Below are positions 1 to 7,044 of a stretch of DNA of 13,885 nucleotides, piece after piece. Each line of letters opens with the position of its first letter. The stretch's first letter is position 1. The notes under the pieces were generated by a model. The model was not told the DNA's origin, ran no database searches, and saw only the letters and a list, made by a program, of their open reading frames with translations. The position numbers and the translations under genes are program-made. The DNA comes from Tannockella sp964369175 (GTDB lineage: Bacteria; Bacillota_I; Bacilli_A; Erysipelotrichales; Coprobacillaceae): positions 1 to 13,885 of the forward strand of contig CAYJEM010000055.1 in assembly GCA_964369175.1 (NCBI GenBank). Reading direction: 5' to 3'.

Positions 1-4
1 GTTA

Positions 5-34
5 TTGCTTGTTTTGTTTATTTATGATTATAAT
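5..34 (+). promoter_or_regulatory. Possible sigma-A promoter for the ABC transporter operon
   Basis: A perfect TATAAT lies at 29-34 with a weak -35 TTGCTT at 5-10 (18-base spacer). Transcription would start near base 41, giving a very short leader before the GAGGG ribosome binding site at 47-51. The window starts here, so an upstream promoter or a co-transcribed upstream gene cannot be excluded. Confidence 0.4.
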
Positions 35-58
35 GAACTAAAGAAAGAGGGAAATAGA

Positions 59-1336
59 ATGAAAATATTGAGTTTTTCACTTAAAATGCTACTTAGAAAT
101 TATCGAAGTAGCATTGCATATGGGTTTATGTTATTATTATCCATCATTGCCATTTTTTTGTTTGGTGATATGTCAACAAATCCTACAATTACAGGTATTA
201 CTCAAACATATAGTGCAGAACTACTGCTTACAAGTGTGTTACCGAGTTTTGTAATTTTACTATGTTGGATAATGATTATATATGTCACGAATTATTTTTT
301 TAACTATAAGGGCAAGGAGTTTTCTTTGCTTTATTTGAGTGGAGCAACTTTATTTACTGAAATACGATATATTCTTTATCAAATACTCTGGATCTTACTT
401 TTGGTTATACCAGTTGGTATGTTACTAGGGTATCTTTTGACTACATTAATATATACTAATGTATTTTTGACAATTACACCAATCGTACATGCATCTACAT
501 ATTCGTTGACGTTGATAGCACTACTACCAGCACTCGTAATTGTTATTCTATGTGTTTCAGGTTATGTATATCGTACAAATATCTTAGATTTGATAAAAGG
601 TACAAAATCGATTCGAACTCACAGTGTATCTTTTTCAAAGAAAAAAAGTGTTATCGGGATACTTGTATATATTGCTTCTTTATTAATGGCATTATTTGTT
701 AACAGCGAAGGACAAACTAGTACATTTACATCTTATGTGTTAATTGCGTTTATTGGTTTATATGGTTTTTATTTATTATTAAAACATACTATTCCTCAAT
801 ATGCTGAGGGATGGAAAAAACGTGGGGGAATTTGTAAAAGTAATCTTTTTGTTGGTGTATCTTATTTTCTATCATCGATAAAAAATAATCTTGTAACAAT
901 GGCTTTTTTACTTACAATACCATGTGTTTTAACACCCGCTTTAATAAGTCAAAGTACTGGAAGTATAGAACATAGTGTAACAATGATTTGTTTTATCTTT
1001 TTGGTTTTCTTTAGTGCGCTTGCTTTGATATCAAAGTTTATGACGGGAGCTTTACCAAGATTAAAAGAGTATCGTACATTATATTATCTTGGTTATACTG
1101 TGGCTAGTATAAAAAAGATTATCAATATTGAAGTAGTGTTATTTTATCTAACAATACTTTTATTACCAATGCCTCTAATACTAATAATTGGATATAAATA
1201 TATTACATTATTTAATCAAAGTATTGATACATTTATCTTTGTCTCATTGTTTTATATACTACCAATTATATTGATTTCTTTAGTAACAAAGGTTATATAT
1301 GTAAATACAATTATTTTAGGAGGAAAGATAAAATAA
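59..1336 (+). CDS. ABC transporter permease, BceB/FtsX-like, lacking the large extracellular domain
   Basis: Integral membrane subunit of an ABC exporter, 425 residues. About ten hydrophobic segments are visible, near residues 17-36, 54-80, 104-136, 148-170, 197-214, 223-241, 276-297, 305-325, 355-384 and 391-415. The stretch KEFSLLYLSGAT (86-97) and the basic EYRTLYYLGYTVASIKKI (337-354) resemble the cytoplasmic coupling regions of BceB-type FtsX permeases. BceB proteins (about 650 residues) carry a roughly 200-residue extracellular domain between TM7 and TM8; here that loop is only about eight residues (298-305). The ATG at 59 is chosen because GAGGG at 47-51 precedes it by seven bases; an in-frame TTG at 5 has no such site. 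The TAA overlaps the ATPase ATG by one base, implying coupled translation. Family assignment is by eye; substrate unknown. Bce transporters usually handle peptide antibiotics, but loss of the sensing domain makes that uncertain. Confidence 0.8.
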   Translation: MKILSFSLKMLLRNYRSSIAYGFMLLLSIIAIFLFGDMSTNPTITGITQTYSAELLLTSVLPSFVILLCWIMIIYVTNYFFNYKGKEFSLLYLSGATLFTEIRYILYQILWILLLVIPVGMLLGYLLTTLIYTNVFLTITPIVHASTYSLTLIALLPALVIVILCVSGYVYRTNILDLIKGTKSIRTHSVSFSKKKSVIGILVYIASLLMALFVNSEGQTSTFTSYVLIAFIGLYGFYLLLKHTIPQYAEGWKKRGGICKSNLFVGVSYFLSSIKNNLVTMAFLLTIPCVLTPALISQSTGSIEHSVTMICFIFLVFFSALALISKFMTGALPRLKEYRTLYYLGYTVASIKKIINIEVVLFYLTILLLPMPLILIIGYKYITLFNQSIDTFIFVSLFYILPIILISLVTKVIYVNTIILGGKIK

Positions 1337-2100
1337 TGAATGCACTATTACAAGCAAAATCAATTACAAAAAAATACAATATAGGAACAAAGCATCCTTT
1401 TATAGCTTTGCATAATATTTCATTAACGATATATCCAGGTGAATTTTTATGTGTTATGGGTGCATCAGGTTCAGGAAAATCAACATTAATAAATAATCTT
1501 TCATCAATAGATTTACCTACTTCAGGTAAGGTATATATTGATGGTGAAGAAATCACATCAATGAAAGATGGTGATTTAAGTAAATTTCGTTTCCAAAAAC
1601 TTGGTTTTGTATTTCAAAATTATAACATTATAGAATCATTGACATTATATGAAAATATCGCTACACCACTCTCGCTTCAAAAAACACCAATTTCTGTAAT
1701 TTGTCAACGTATAGAAGAGATATCAAAAAAACTGGGAATTAACCATCTTTTAAAGAAGTATCCTAGTGAGTGTTCTGGAGGACAATTACAACGAGTGGCT
1801 ATTGCTAGAGCACTTGTTACTAATCCTAAGATTATTATTGCAGATGAGCCAACAGGGAATTTAGATAGTAAAAATTCTCATGAAATATTATCTATCTTTA
1901 AAGAACTAAACGAAAAAGAAAATATTGCAATTGTAATTGTTACTCATGATAGTCAAATTGCCTCGTATTCATCTAAATTATTGTTTTTAAAAGATGGAAG
2001 TATAGAACATGAAATTCATCGAGATAAGCTTAGCCAAAAGGAATACTTTTACAAAATAATTGATATAACATCAAAAGATAGCCAAAGTTTATTTGAATAA
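1336..2100 (+). CDS. ABC transporter ATP-binding protein, MacB/LolD/BceA type
   Basis: Cytoplasmic ATPase subunit (254 residues) powering the permease just upstream. Motifs in order: Walker A GASGSGKST (42-50), Q-loop Gln94 in FVFQN, signature CSGGQ (146-150) followed by LQRVAIARA, Walker B IIIADEP (166-172), D-loop NLDS (175-178) and switch His204 in VTHD. The FxFQNYNxI and EPTGNLDS wording is characteristic of the MacB/LolD/BceA class that pairs with FtsX-like permeases. The first signature residue is Cys rather than the usual Leu, a tolerated position. The gene follows the permease with a TAATG overlap; in classical bceAB loci the ATPase comes first. No two-component system or peptide gene lies nearby within the window. 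The last residues encode the left arm of a terminator hairpin. Confidence 0.95.
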   Translation: MNALLQAKSITKKYNIGTKHPFIALHNISLTIYPGEFLCVMGASGSGKSTLINNLSSIDLPTSGKVYIDGEEITSMKDGDLSKFRFQKLGFVFQNYNIIESLTLYENIATPLSLQKTPISVICQRIEEISKKLGINHLLKKYPSECSGGQLQRVAIARALVTNPKIIIADEPTGNLDSKNSHEILSIFKELNEKENIAIVIVTHDSQIASYSSKLLFLKDGSIEHEIHRDKLSQKEYFYKIIDITSKDSQSLFE

Positions 2101-2111
2101 ACCTTGGCTAT
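2078..2111. terminator. Hairpin spanning the 3' end of the ABC ATPase gene
   Basis: Left arm 2078-2091 and right arm 2098-2111 pair over 14 positions with a single A-C mismatch, around the loop TTTGAA. The stop codon is part of the structure. The downstream U tract is poor (TTTGCATAAG), so termination may be inefficient. An A-rich flank on the left gives a short U run in the opposite direction. Confidence 0.5.
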
Positions 2112-2140
2112 TTGCATAAGTTGTGATCTTTACTTATATA
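2112..2140 (+). promoter_or_regulatory. Weak candidate promoter for the helicase-NUDIX pair
   Basis: TTGCAT at 2112-2117 and TATATA at 2135-2140 are 17 bases apart, placing the start near 2147 and the ribosome binding site GGAGG at 2171-2175. Both hexamers are poor matches. An alternative -10 CATAAT at 2152-2157 lies very close to the ribosome binding site. Confidence 0.25.
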
Positions 2141-2180
2141 AGCAATTCATGCATAATGAAATATGTATGTGGAGGTAAGT

Positions 2181-5099
2181 ATGGAAAAGGTAATTCGTGA
2201 ACTAACTCAAGGATTTGAAACATCGAATATTGATAAAAGAACGCAGTCTGATATTCGCTATCGAACTGAATTTGTGATCAATAATTATAAAATGGGTAAA
2301 AAAGTCTTATCTTCAATAGAAGATGAATTATTGGATTGTGAAGAATTTTATATTAGTGTTGCTTTTATTACAATGGGTGGAGTAACCCCTTTACTGCAAA
2401 CTTTAAAGATATTAGAAGAACGTAATATTAAAGGCAAAATTATCACAACTGATTATTTGTGTTTTAGTGATCCAAAAGCAATATCAAAGCTTGCATCACT
2501 TAAAAATATTGAAATAAAAATATATAGTGCAAAAAACATAGGATTTCATACAAAGGGTTATATCTTTAAAAAGAAGAATATCTATCGAATAATTATGGGA
2601 AGTGCTAACATGACAATGGCTGCACTTACAAAAAATAATGAGTGGAACACGAAAATAGTATCTACACATAATGGTGAATATGTTAACGAAGTAATGAATG
2701 AGTTTCATGCATTGTGGAGTAATGAATCAACAATTGCATATGATGACTTTATTGAAGATTATATAAAAACATATAATCAAAATCATAATCCTAAAATAAA
2801 TGAATTTGTAGAGTTAAGTAACTATATACCAATGACATTACGTCCAAATAAAATGCAACAAGAATTTATTACAAATTTACAACAAATGATTAATGAGGGG
2901 AAGAAACGTGCATTATTGTTATCAGCAACTGGAACTGGTAAAACATATGCAGCAGCATTTGCATTAAAGCAATTACAATTGAAAAAAGTACTATTCCTAG
3001 TACATCGAGAACAAATCGCAAAGCAGGCTATTTTAAGTTTTAAAAAAGTATTTGGGAATACACATTCGTTTGGTCTTTTATCAGGTAGCAGCAAGGATTT
3101 GGAATGTGATTATTTATTTTCAACAATGCAAATGATGGCTAAAGAAGAAGTTCGCACACAATTTGAAAAACAAAATTTTGAAGCAGTGGTAATAGATGAG
3201 GTTCACCGTGTAGGGTCGAAGAGTTATCAAAAGATTATGGATTACTTTACTCCTAAACTATATTTAGGTATGACAGCGAGCCCAGAGAGAACCGATGGTT
3301 TTGATATTTATAAGCTATTTGATCACAATATAGCTTATGAGATACGACTACAACAAGCAATGGAAGAAGATATGTTATGTCCATTTCACTACTTTGGTAT
3401 AACTGATTTAGAGATTGATGGATATAGTATAGATGACACTAGTCAATTACATCATTTTTCACATTTAATAAGCAATGAGCGAGTAAATCATATTATTGAC
3501 AAAGCTAAATATTTTGGATATAGTGGCTCACGTGTAAAAGGATTGGTGTTTTGTAGTAGTATAAAAGAGGCCATAGCGCTTAGTGATGCATTTAATGAAA
3601 GACAATATCGAACTATTGTATTGAGTGGCCAACATGACCAGGAAACTAGAGAAAATGCAATCGAACGATTAACATCAAATAATCGCCATGACATGCTTGA
3701 TTATATATTTACAGTAGATATTTTTAATGAAGGAGTTGATATTCCTGATGTTAATCAAGTAATCATGTTGCGGCCAACAAAAAGTCCAGTAGTGTTTATT
3801 CAGCAATTAGGTCGTGGGCTTCGTAATGCAAAAAATAAGGAATTTGTTGTTATTTTAGATTTTATAGGAAATTATAATAATAATTTTATGATACCAATAG
3901 CACTTTCAGGAGACAGAAGTTATAACAAGGATAATATGCGTAGATATTTAATGGAAGGAGAAAGGGTGATTCCAGGATCGTCTACAATTCATTTTGATGA
4001 AATATCTAAGAAGAAAATATTTAAGTCAATTGATAGTAGCAATTTTAATGACATTAGAATTATCAAGGATAGTTACTTTGAAATAAAGCAACGTTTGAAT
4101 CGAATACCAAGTATTCATGAATTTGAAAAATATGGTGAAGTTGAAATGGAAAGAATTTTTGCACACAAAGCTTTAGGTTCTTACCATATGTTTTTAAAAA
4201 AATACGATAAGACATATACTACAAAGTTTACTAAAGAGATGGAAGAAGTACTAGAGTATATATCTAAAAAATTTGCCAATGGTAAGCGAATTCAAGAGTT
4301 ATTATTGTTGAAGATATTGTTGAATCAAGAAAAAAATATATTTAATGAATTATCAAATATTTTGTATGCTGAATATTCTATCCAACTAGATGTTCATATG
4401 AAAAAAAATATAATTAATATTATGACTAATAAGTTCTTAACCGGGATTAATAAAAATACATACTCAAATAGTATTTTTATAGAGGAAGGTAAAAATGGAT
4501 ACACAATTTCAAAACAATTTGATAAAATGCTTACAGATATAAAATTTAAGGATATGGTTATACAACTAGTTAAATATGGTATTGATAGGTTTAATCACAA
4601 ATATAGATCGAGCCAAGAATCTAATTTTAAATTATATCAAAAATACACATATGAAGATGTATGTCGTTTATTAAATTGGTATACTAATGAAGTCCCATTA
4701 AATATTGGTGGCTATAAGTATGACAAAAACACAAAGACGCTTCCTGTTTTCATCAATTATGATAAAAGCGATAATATCCATGATACGATTAAATATCATG
4801 ATCGATTTTTAAGTGAAAAAAGATTAATTGCAATTTCAAAGCAAGGAAGGACGATTGTATCCGATGATGTTCAAAGATTTGTTCATGCTTGTCGTAATGG
4901 AATCCAAGTAGAATTATTTGTTCGTAAAAACAAAGATGATAAAATGTCAAAAGAGTTTTATTATTTAGGAAAAATTTTTTCAACTGGTACATTGCATGAA
5001 GTTATTATGCCAAATACAACAAAGACAGCAGTTGAAGTTGAGTGGTTATTAGAACATCCGATTAGGGATGATTTATATAAGTATATAGTGGAAGGATAA
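2181..5099 (+). CDS. PLD-nuclease / superfamily II helicase / DUF3427 protein
   Basis: A 972-residue cytoplasmic multidomain enzyme predicted to act on DNA. The N-terminal phospholipase-D-like nuclease module (about 40-190) has H123-T-K125, then GSANMT (140-145) and Asn/Glu at 153-154. This is one HKD-type motif, so two subunits would form an active site. The helicase core follows: motif I ATGTGKT (249-255, Lys254), motif II DEVH (339-342), motif III TASP (365-368), motif V NEGVDIP (516-522) and motif VI QQLGRGLR (541-548). The C-terminal third matches my memory of DUF3427, including TYEDVCRLLNW (823-833) and EFYYLG (925-930). The ATG at 2181 has GGAGG at 2171-2175; an in-frame ATG at 2163 has none. 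A NUDIX gene starts five bases after the stop. PLD plus SF2 helicase architectures occur in restriction and phage-defence enzymes, so a nuclease-helicase defence or repair role is inferred, not shown. Confidence 0.9.
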   Translation: MEKVIRELTQGFETSNIDKRTQSDIRYRTEFVINNYKMGKKVLSSIEDELLDCEEFYISVAFITMGGVTPLLQTLKILEERNIKGKIITTDYLCFSDPKAISKLASLKNIEIKIYSAKNIGFHTKGYIFKKKNIYRIIMGSANMTMAALTKNNEWNTKIVSTHNGEYVNEVMNEFHALWSNESTIAYDDFIEDYIKTYNQNHNPKINEFVELSNYIPMTLRPNKMQQEFITNLQQMINEGKKRALLLSATGTGKTYAAAFALKQLQLKKVLFLVHREQIAKQAILSFKKVFGNTHSFGLLSGSSKDLECDYLFSTMQMMAKEEVRTQFEKQNFEAVVIDEVHRVGSKSYQKIMDYFTPKLYLGMTASPERTDGFDIYKLFDHNIAYEIRLQQAMEEDMLCPFHYFGITDLEIDGYSIDDTSQLHHFSHLISNERVNHIIDKAKYFGYSGSRVKGLVFCSSIKEAIALSDAFNERQYRTIVLSGQHDQETRENAIERLTSNNRHDMLDYIFTVDIFNEGVDIPDVNQVIMLRPTKSPVVFIQQLGRGLRNAKNKEFVVILDFIGNYNNNFMIPIALSGDRSYNKDNMRRYLMEGERVIPGSSTIHFDEISKKKIFKSIDSSNFNDIRIIKDSYFEIKQRLNRIPSIHEFEKYGEVEMERIFAHKALGSYHMFLKKYDKTYTTKFTKEMEEVLEYISKKFANGKRIQELLLLKILLNQEKNIFNELSNILYAEYSIQLDVHMKKNIINIMTNKFLTGINKNTYSNSIFIEEGKNGYTISKQFDKMLTDIKFKDMVIQLVKYGIDRFNHKYRSSQESNFKLYQKYTYEDVCRLLNWYTNEVPLNIGGYKYDKNTKTLPVFINYDKSDNIHDTIKYHDRFLSEKRLIAISKQGRTIVSDDVQRFVHACRNGIQVELFVRKNKDDKMSKEFYYLGKIFSTGTLHEVIMPNTTKTAVEVEWLLEHPIRDDLYKYIVEG

Positions 5100-5104
5100 T
5101 AGAA

Positions 5105-5491
5105 ATGAAAATAATAAAAGTTGTGGCAGCAATAATCAAAGAAGATAATAAAATACTTACTACTCAGCGAGGGCATGGTGATTATGCTGGACTGTGGGAA
5201 TTTCCTGGTGGGAAAGTTGAAGATGGTGAAGATAATTTTGATGCTTTGAAACGTGAAATACTAGAAGAATTAGGAGTGAAAATAGATGTAGAAGAACACG
5301 TCTATACAGTTGAATATGATTATCCAACATTTCACTTATCTATGGATTGTTATTTTGCTCATATTATATCAGGTAGTATGGAATTACATGTTCATCAATC
5401 TGCAAAATGGATTACTAAAGAACAGTTGGATGAAGTTGAATGGTTAGAAGCAGATATTCAAATAATTGATAAATTAAAAGAAATATTATAA
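5105..5491 (+). CDS. NUDIX hydrolase, MutT/NudG-like (d)NTP pyrophosphohydrolase
   Basis: A compact 128-residue single-domain NUDIX enzyme. The Nudix box is complete: Gly36, Glu42, Arg50-Glu51, Glu54-Glu55 and Gly57, fitting G-x5-E-x7-RE-U-x-EE-x-G-U exactly, preceded by GLWEFPGG. The N-terminal strand MKIIKVVAAIIKEDNKIL and TTQRGHGDYAGLWEFPGGK are the usual MutT/CTP-pyrophosphohydrolase pattern. Family members hydrolyse damaged or non-canonical nucleoside triphosphates (for example 8-oxo-dGTP or modified dCTP) to monophosphate and pyrophosphate; which substrate applies here cannot be read from sequence. AAGGA at 5092-5096 lies inside the last helicase codons, eight bases before the ATG, so translation is probably coupled and the two proteins likely work in one process. 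A terminator follows directly, marking the end of a two-gene operon. Confidence 0.95.
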   Translation: MKIIKVVAAIIKEDNKILTTQRGHGDYAGLWEFPGGKVEDGEDNFDALKREILEELGVKIDVEEHVYTVEYDYPTFHLSMDCYFAHIISGSMELHVHQSAKWITKEQLDEVEWLEADIQIIDKLKEIL

Positions 5492-5496
5492 TAGAA

Positions 5497-5528
5497 GGCC
5501 AATGCATTCTTGATGTGTTGGTCTCTTT
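5497..5528 (+). terminator. Intrinsic terminator after the helicase-NUDIX operon
   Basis: Arms starting GGCCAATGCAT (5497) and ending GATGTGTTGGTC (5523) form an 11-12 bp stem including several G-U pairs, loop about CTT, followed by TCTTT. The stem is imperfect and the U tract is short. Confidence 0.6.
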
Positions 5529-5627
5529 AAGTAATAAGTTATAATCCAAATTTATGCATGTGTGAACGAAATGATGGCTTGAAATTCAGGAAATTCGAAA
5601 GAATTTGTAATAAAATTAAAATTTTTA

Positions 5628-5656
5628 TTAATAAATGAGTAGTTATGTAGTATAAT
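5628..5656 (+). promoter_or_regulatory. Sigma-A-type promoter for the DUF349 gene
   Basis: A perfect TATAAT at 5651-5656 with TTAATA at 5628-5633 (four of six matches to TTGACA), spacer 17. The start would be near 5663, giving a leader of about 33 bases. Just upstream, AAATTC and GAATTT (5591-5606) flank a GAAA loop as a small hairpin of unknown meaning; nothing else was recognised between 5529 and 5627. Confidence 0.55.
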
Positions 5657-5695
5657 TATATCAATGTGATAAATTTATATAGGAGTCGAAATTAT

Positions 5696-6916
5696 ATGGA
5701 AGAAATCGAATTAGAAAAAGTGGTAGAAGAGAATAATGAAGTAGAAGCAAATGAAGTAGAAGCAAATGTAGTAGAAGTAAGTGAAGAAACTGTAGAAGTA
5801 GTAGAAGTCCAAACGGAAGAATATTATGATGACTACGAAGATGAAATAACTAAAGAAGAACTTCTTGCACAATTAAAAGAAGTATATCAAGAGATTGATA
5901 CAAAAGAAGCATTAAACTATCAAAGACAATGGCGCCGCCTAGAGTCTTGGGAATCTGCGTATGATGATGCATTGAATGAAGAATTCTTTTCATTAGTTGA
6001 TCATTCATTCTCTAAAATCAAAGAAGAACAAAAAGGGAATGAGGAAGCTAAGCTACAATTAATTGATGATGCAAAGAAACATTTGAACACGAAAAATTTC
6101 AATGAGTCAACAAAAGCAATGGGTGAATTAATGAGTGCTTGGAAACAAGTGCGTAGTGCTGGACGTGATAAAGATCAACAACTTTGGGAAGAATTTAACC
6201 AAGCACGCCAAGCTTTCTATGATTTAAAAGCAAAAAATTATCAATTACTACAAGAAAAATTTGTGAAATCAAAAGAAATCAAAGAAGAGTTGATTAAAGA
6301 AGTAGCAGTGCTTAAAGATTCAACAGATTATAAAGCAACAACAAATCGTTTAAATACAATAATGAATAATTGGAAAGCAGCAGGAAGCTCTGGAAGAGAA
6401 CATGATGATCGTTTGTGGCAAGAATTTAATGATTTGAGACAAGTTTTCTATGATAACAAAAAGAAACATTTTGCTTCTTTAGAAGAAAAGTATAAAGAAA
6501 ATAATGAAGAAAAGAAAAAACTTATCGAAAAAGCTAGAGCAGTTGCAGATGAAAAATATTACAGTAGAGAAAATACAGATAAGATTAAAGCATATACACA
6601 AGAATGGAAATCAATCGGTTTTTCTGGAAAAGAATATGATGATGCAAACTGGAAAGAATTTAAAATGTTAACAGATTTATACTTTAATGAATTAAAAGTA
6701 TATTTAGATGAAAGAGCACAAATGCATCAACAAAGACAAATCGAAAGAAAAGCATATTTACATTCTAAGATTGAAAGACAAAGAAGAAGAATTGAAAAAA
6801 TTCGATTTGATATTAGTATTAGTATGTCTGAAAGAGAAAGTGATGAACTTGAAGCAAAAGTTGTTGAAATCAAAGAATATATTAGTGAGATTGAAACAGA
6901 ATTAAAAGAAATGTAA
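5696..6916 (+). CDS. DUF349 repeat coiled-coil protein with acidic N-terminus
   Basis: A 406-residue, highly charged, probably cytoplasmic protein of unknown function. Residues 1-55 are almost entirely Glu, Val, Asp, Asn and Ala (low complexity). The rest is helical and holds DUF349-type repeats centred on the pattern W-K-x2-G-x2-G-x3-D-x2-L-W-x-E-F: W149 with LWEEF at 163-167, W226 with LWQEF at 240-244, W304 with NWKEF at 318-322, and a degenerate copy at W79/W85. The repeat spacing is 70-78 residues. A basic, Arg-rich coiled coil (about 350-405) closes the protein. The ATG at 5696 follows AGGAG (5681-5685) by ten bases; an in-frame GTG at 5666 lies upstream of that site and is rejected. 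The gene stands alone between its own promoter and a strong terminator. Family membership is fairly secure; no biochemical role is established that I can name. Confidence 0.85.
   Translation: MEEIELEKVVEENNEVEANEVEANVVEVSEETVEVVEVQTEEYYDDYEDEITKEELLAQLKEVYQEIDTKEALNYQRQWRRLESWESAYDDALNEEFFSLVDHSFSKIKEEQKGNEEAKLQLIDDAKKHLNTKNFNESTKAMGELMSAWKQVRSAGRDKDQQLWEEFNQARQAFYDLKAKNYQLLQEKFVKSKEIKEELIKEVAVLKDSTDYKATTNRLNTIMNNWKAAGSSGREHDDRLWQEFNDLRQVFYDNKKKHFASLEEKYKENNEEKKKLIEKARAVADEKYYSRENTDKIKAYTQEWKSIGFSGKEYDDANWKEFKMLTDLYFNELKVYLDERAQMHQQRQIERKAYLHSKIERQRRRIEKIRFDISISMSERESDELEAKVVEIKEYISEIETELKEM
5735..5779 (+). repeat. Three tandem 15-bp coding repeats (NEVEA)
   Basis: The unit AATGAAGTAGAAGCA occurs perfectly at 5735-5749 and 5750-5764, and with two substitutions at 5765-5779. 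In frame it encodes NEVEA, NEVEA, NVVEV. The following bases continue as looser GTAGAA units to about 5812. Confidence 0.9.
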
Positions 6917-6920
6917 TATG

Positions 6921-6945
6921 AAGCTGGTTATGCCAGCTTTTTATT
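6921..6945 (+). terminator. Intrinsic terminator after the DUF349 gene
   Basis: AAGCTGG (6921-6927) and CCAGCTT (6933-6939) form a perfect 7-bp stem with loop TTATG, followed by TTTATTATT. Confidence 0.9.
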
Positions 6946-6950
6946 ATTAT

Positions 6951-6996
6951 CTGTACTCTTAAAAAATACAAAAACTAACCATTATAACATGTACAG
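6951..6996. promoter_or_regulatory. Inverted CTGTAC/GTACAG arms flanking the pdxK promoter (candidate operator)
   Basis: CTGTAC at 6951-6956 and GTACAG at 6991-6996 are exact inverted copies separated by 34 bases. Between them lie a candidate -35 TTAAAA (6959-6964) and a -10 TATAAC (6983-6988), spacer 18. The right arm covers the predicted start site near 6995. The placement suits a regulator that occludes the promoter; a MocR-type PdxR is a natural guess for a B6 operon, but this is inference and no such regulator gene is in the window. Confidence 0.4.
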
Positions 6997-7044
6997 ATTT
7001 GTGGTATTCTTGATAAAAGATTTCTTTTGTTTGGGGGGATATAA

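Noticed and set aside
2496..3094. Antisense open frames within the helicase gene
   Set aside because: They lack ribosome binding sites and recognisable domains, and run opposite to a strongly supported gene; they arise from the base composition of the coding strand.
5518..5545. Promoter TTGGTC/TATAAT after the NUDIX gene
   Set aside because: The -10 is perfect, but the -35 overlaps the terminator stem and is a poor match, and a better promoter lies closer to the DUF349 gene.
5666..5695. Upstream GTG start for the DUF349 protein
   Set aside because: It would put AGGAG (5681-5685) inside the coding region and has no ribosome binding site of its own; the ATG at 5696 is well placed.
5735..5812. 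Repeat array as a possible CRISPR
   Set aside because: The units are contiguous 15-bp in-frame codon repeats with no spacers.
6708..6905. Open frame in another phase inside the DUF349 gene
   Set aside because: Lys/Glu-rich shadow of the A-rich coiled-coil coding sequence; no ribosome binding site and no sign of frameshifting.
6997..7044. Riboswitch in the pdxK leader
   Set aside because: The leader is only about 50 bases, and no conserved element of TPP, FMN or other known classes was seen; a short AAAAG/CTTTT hairpin is not enough.
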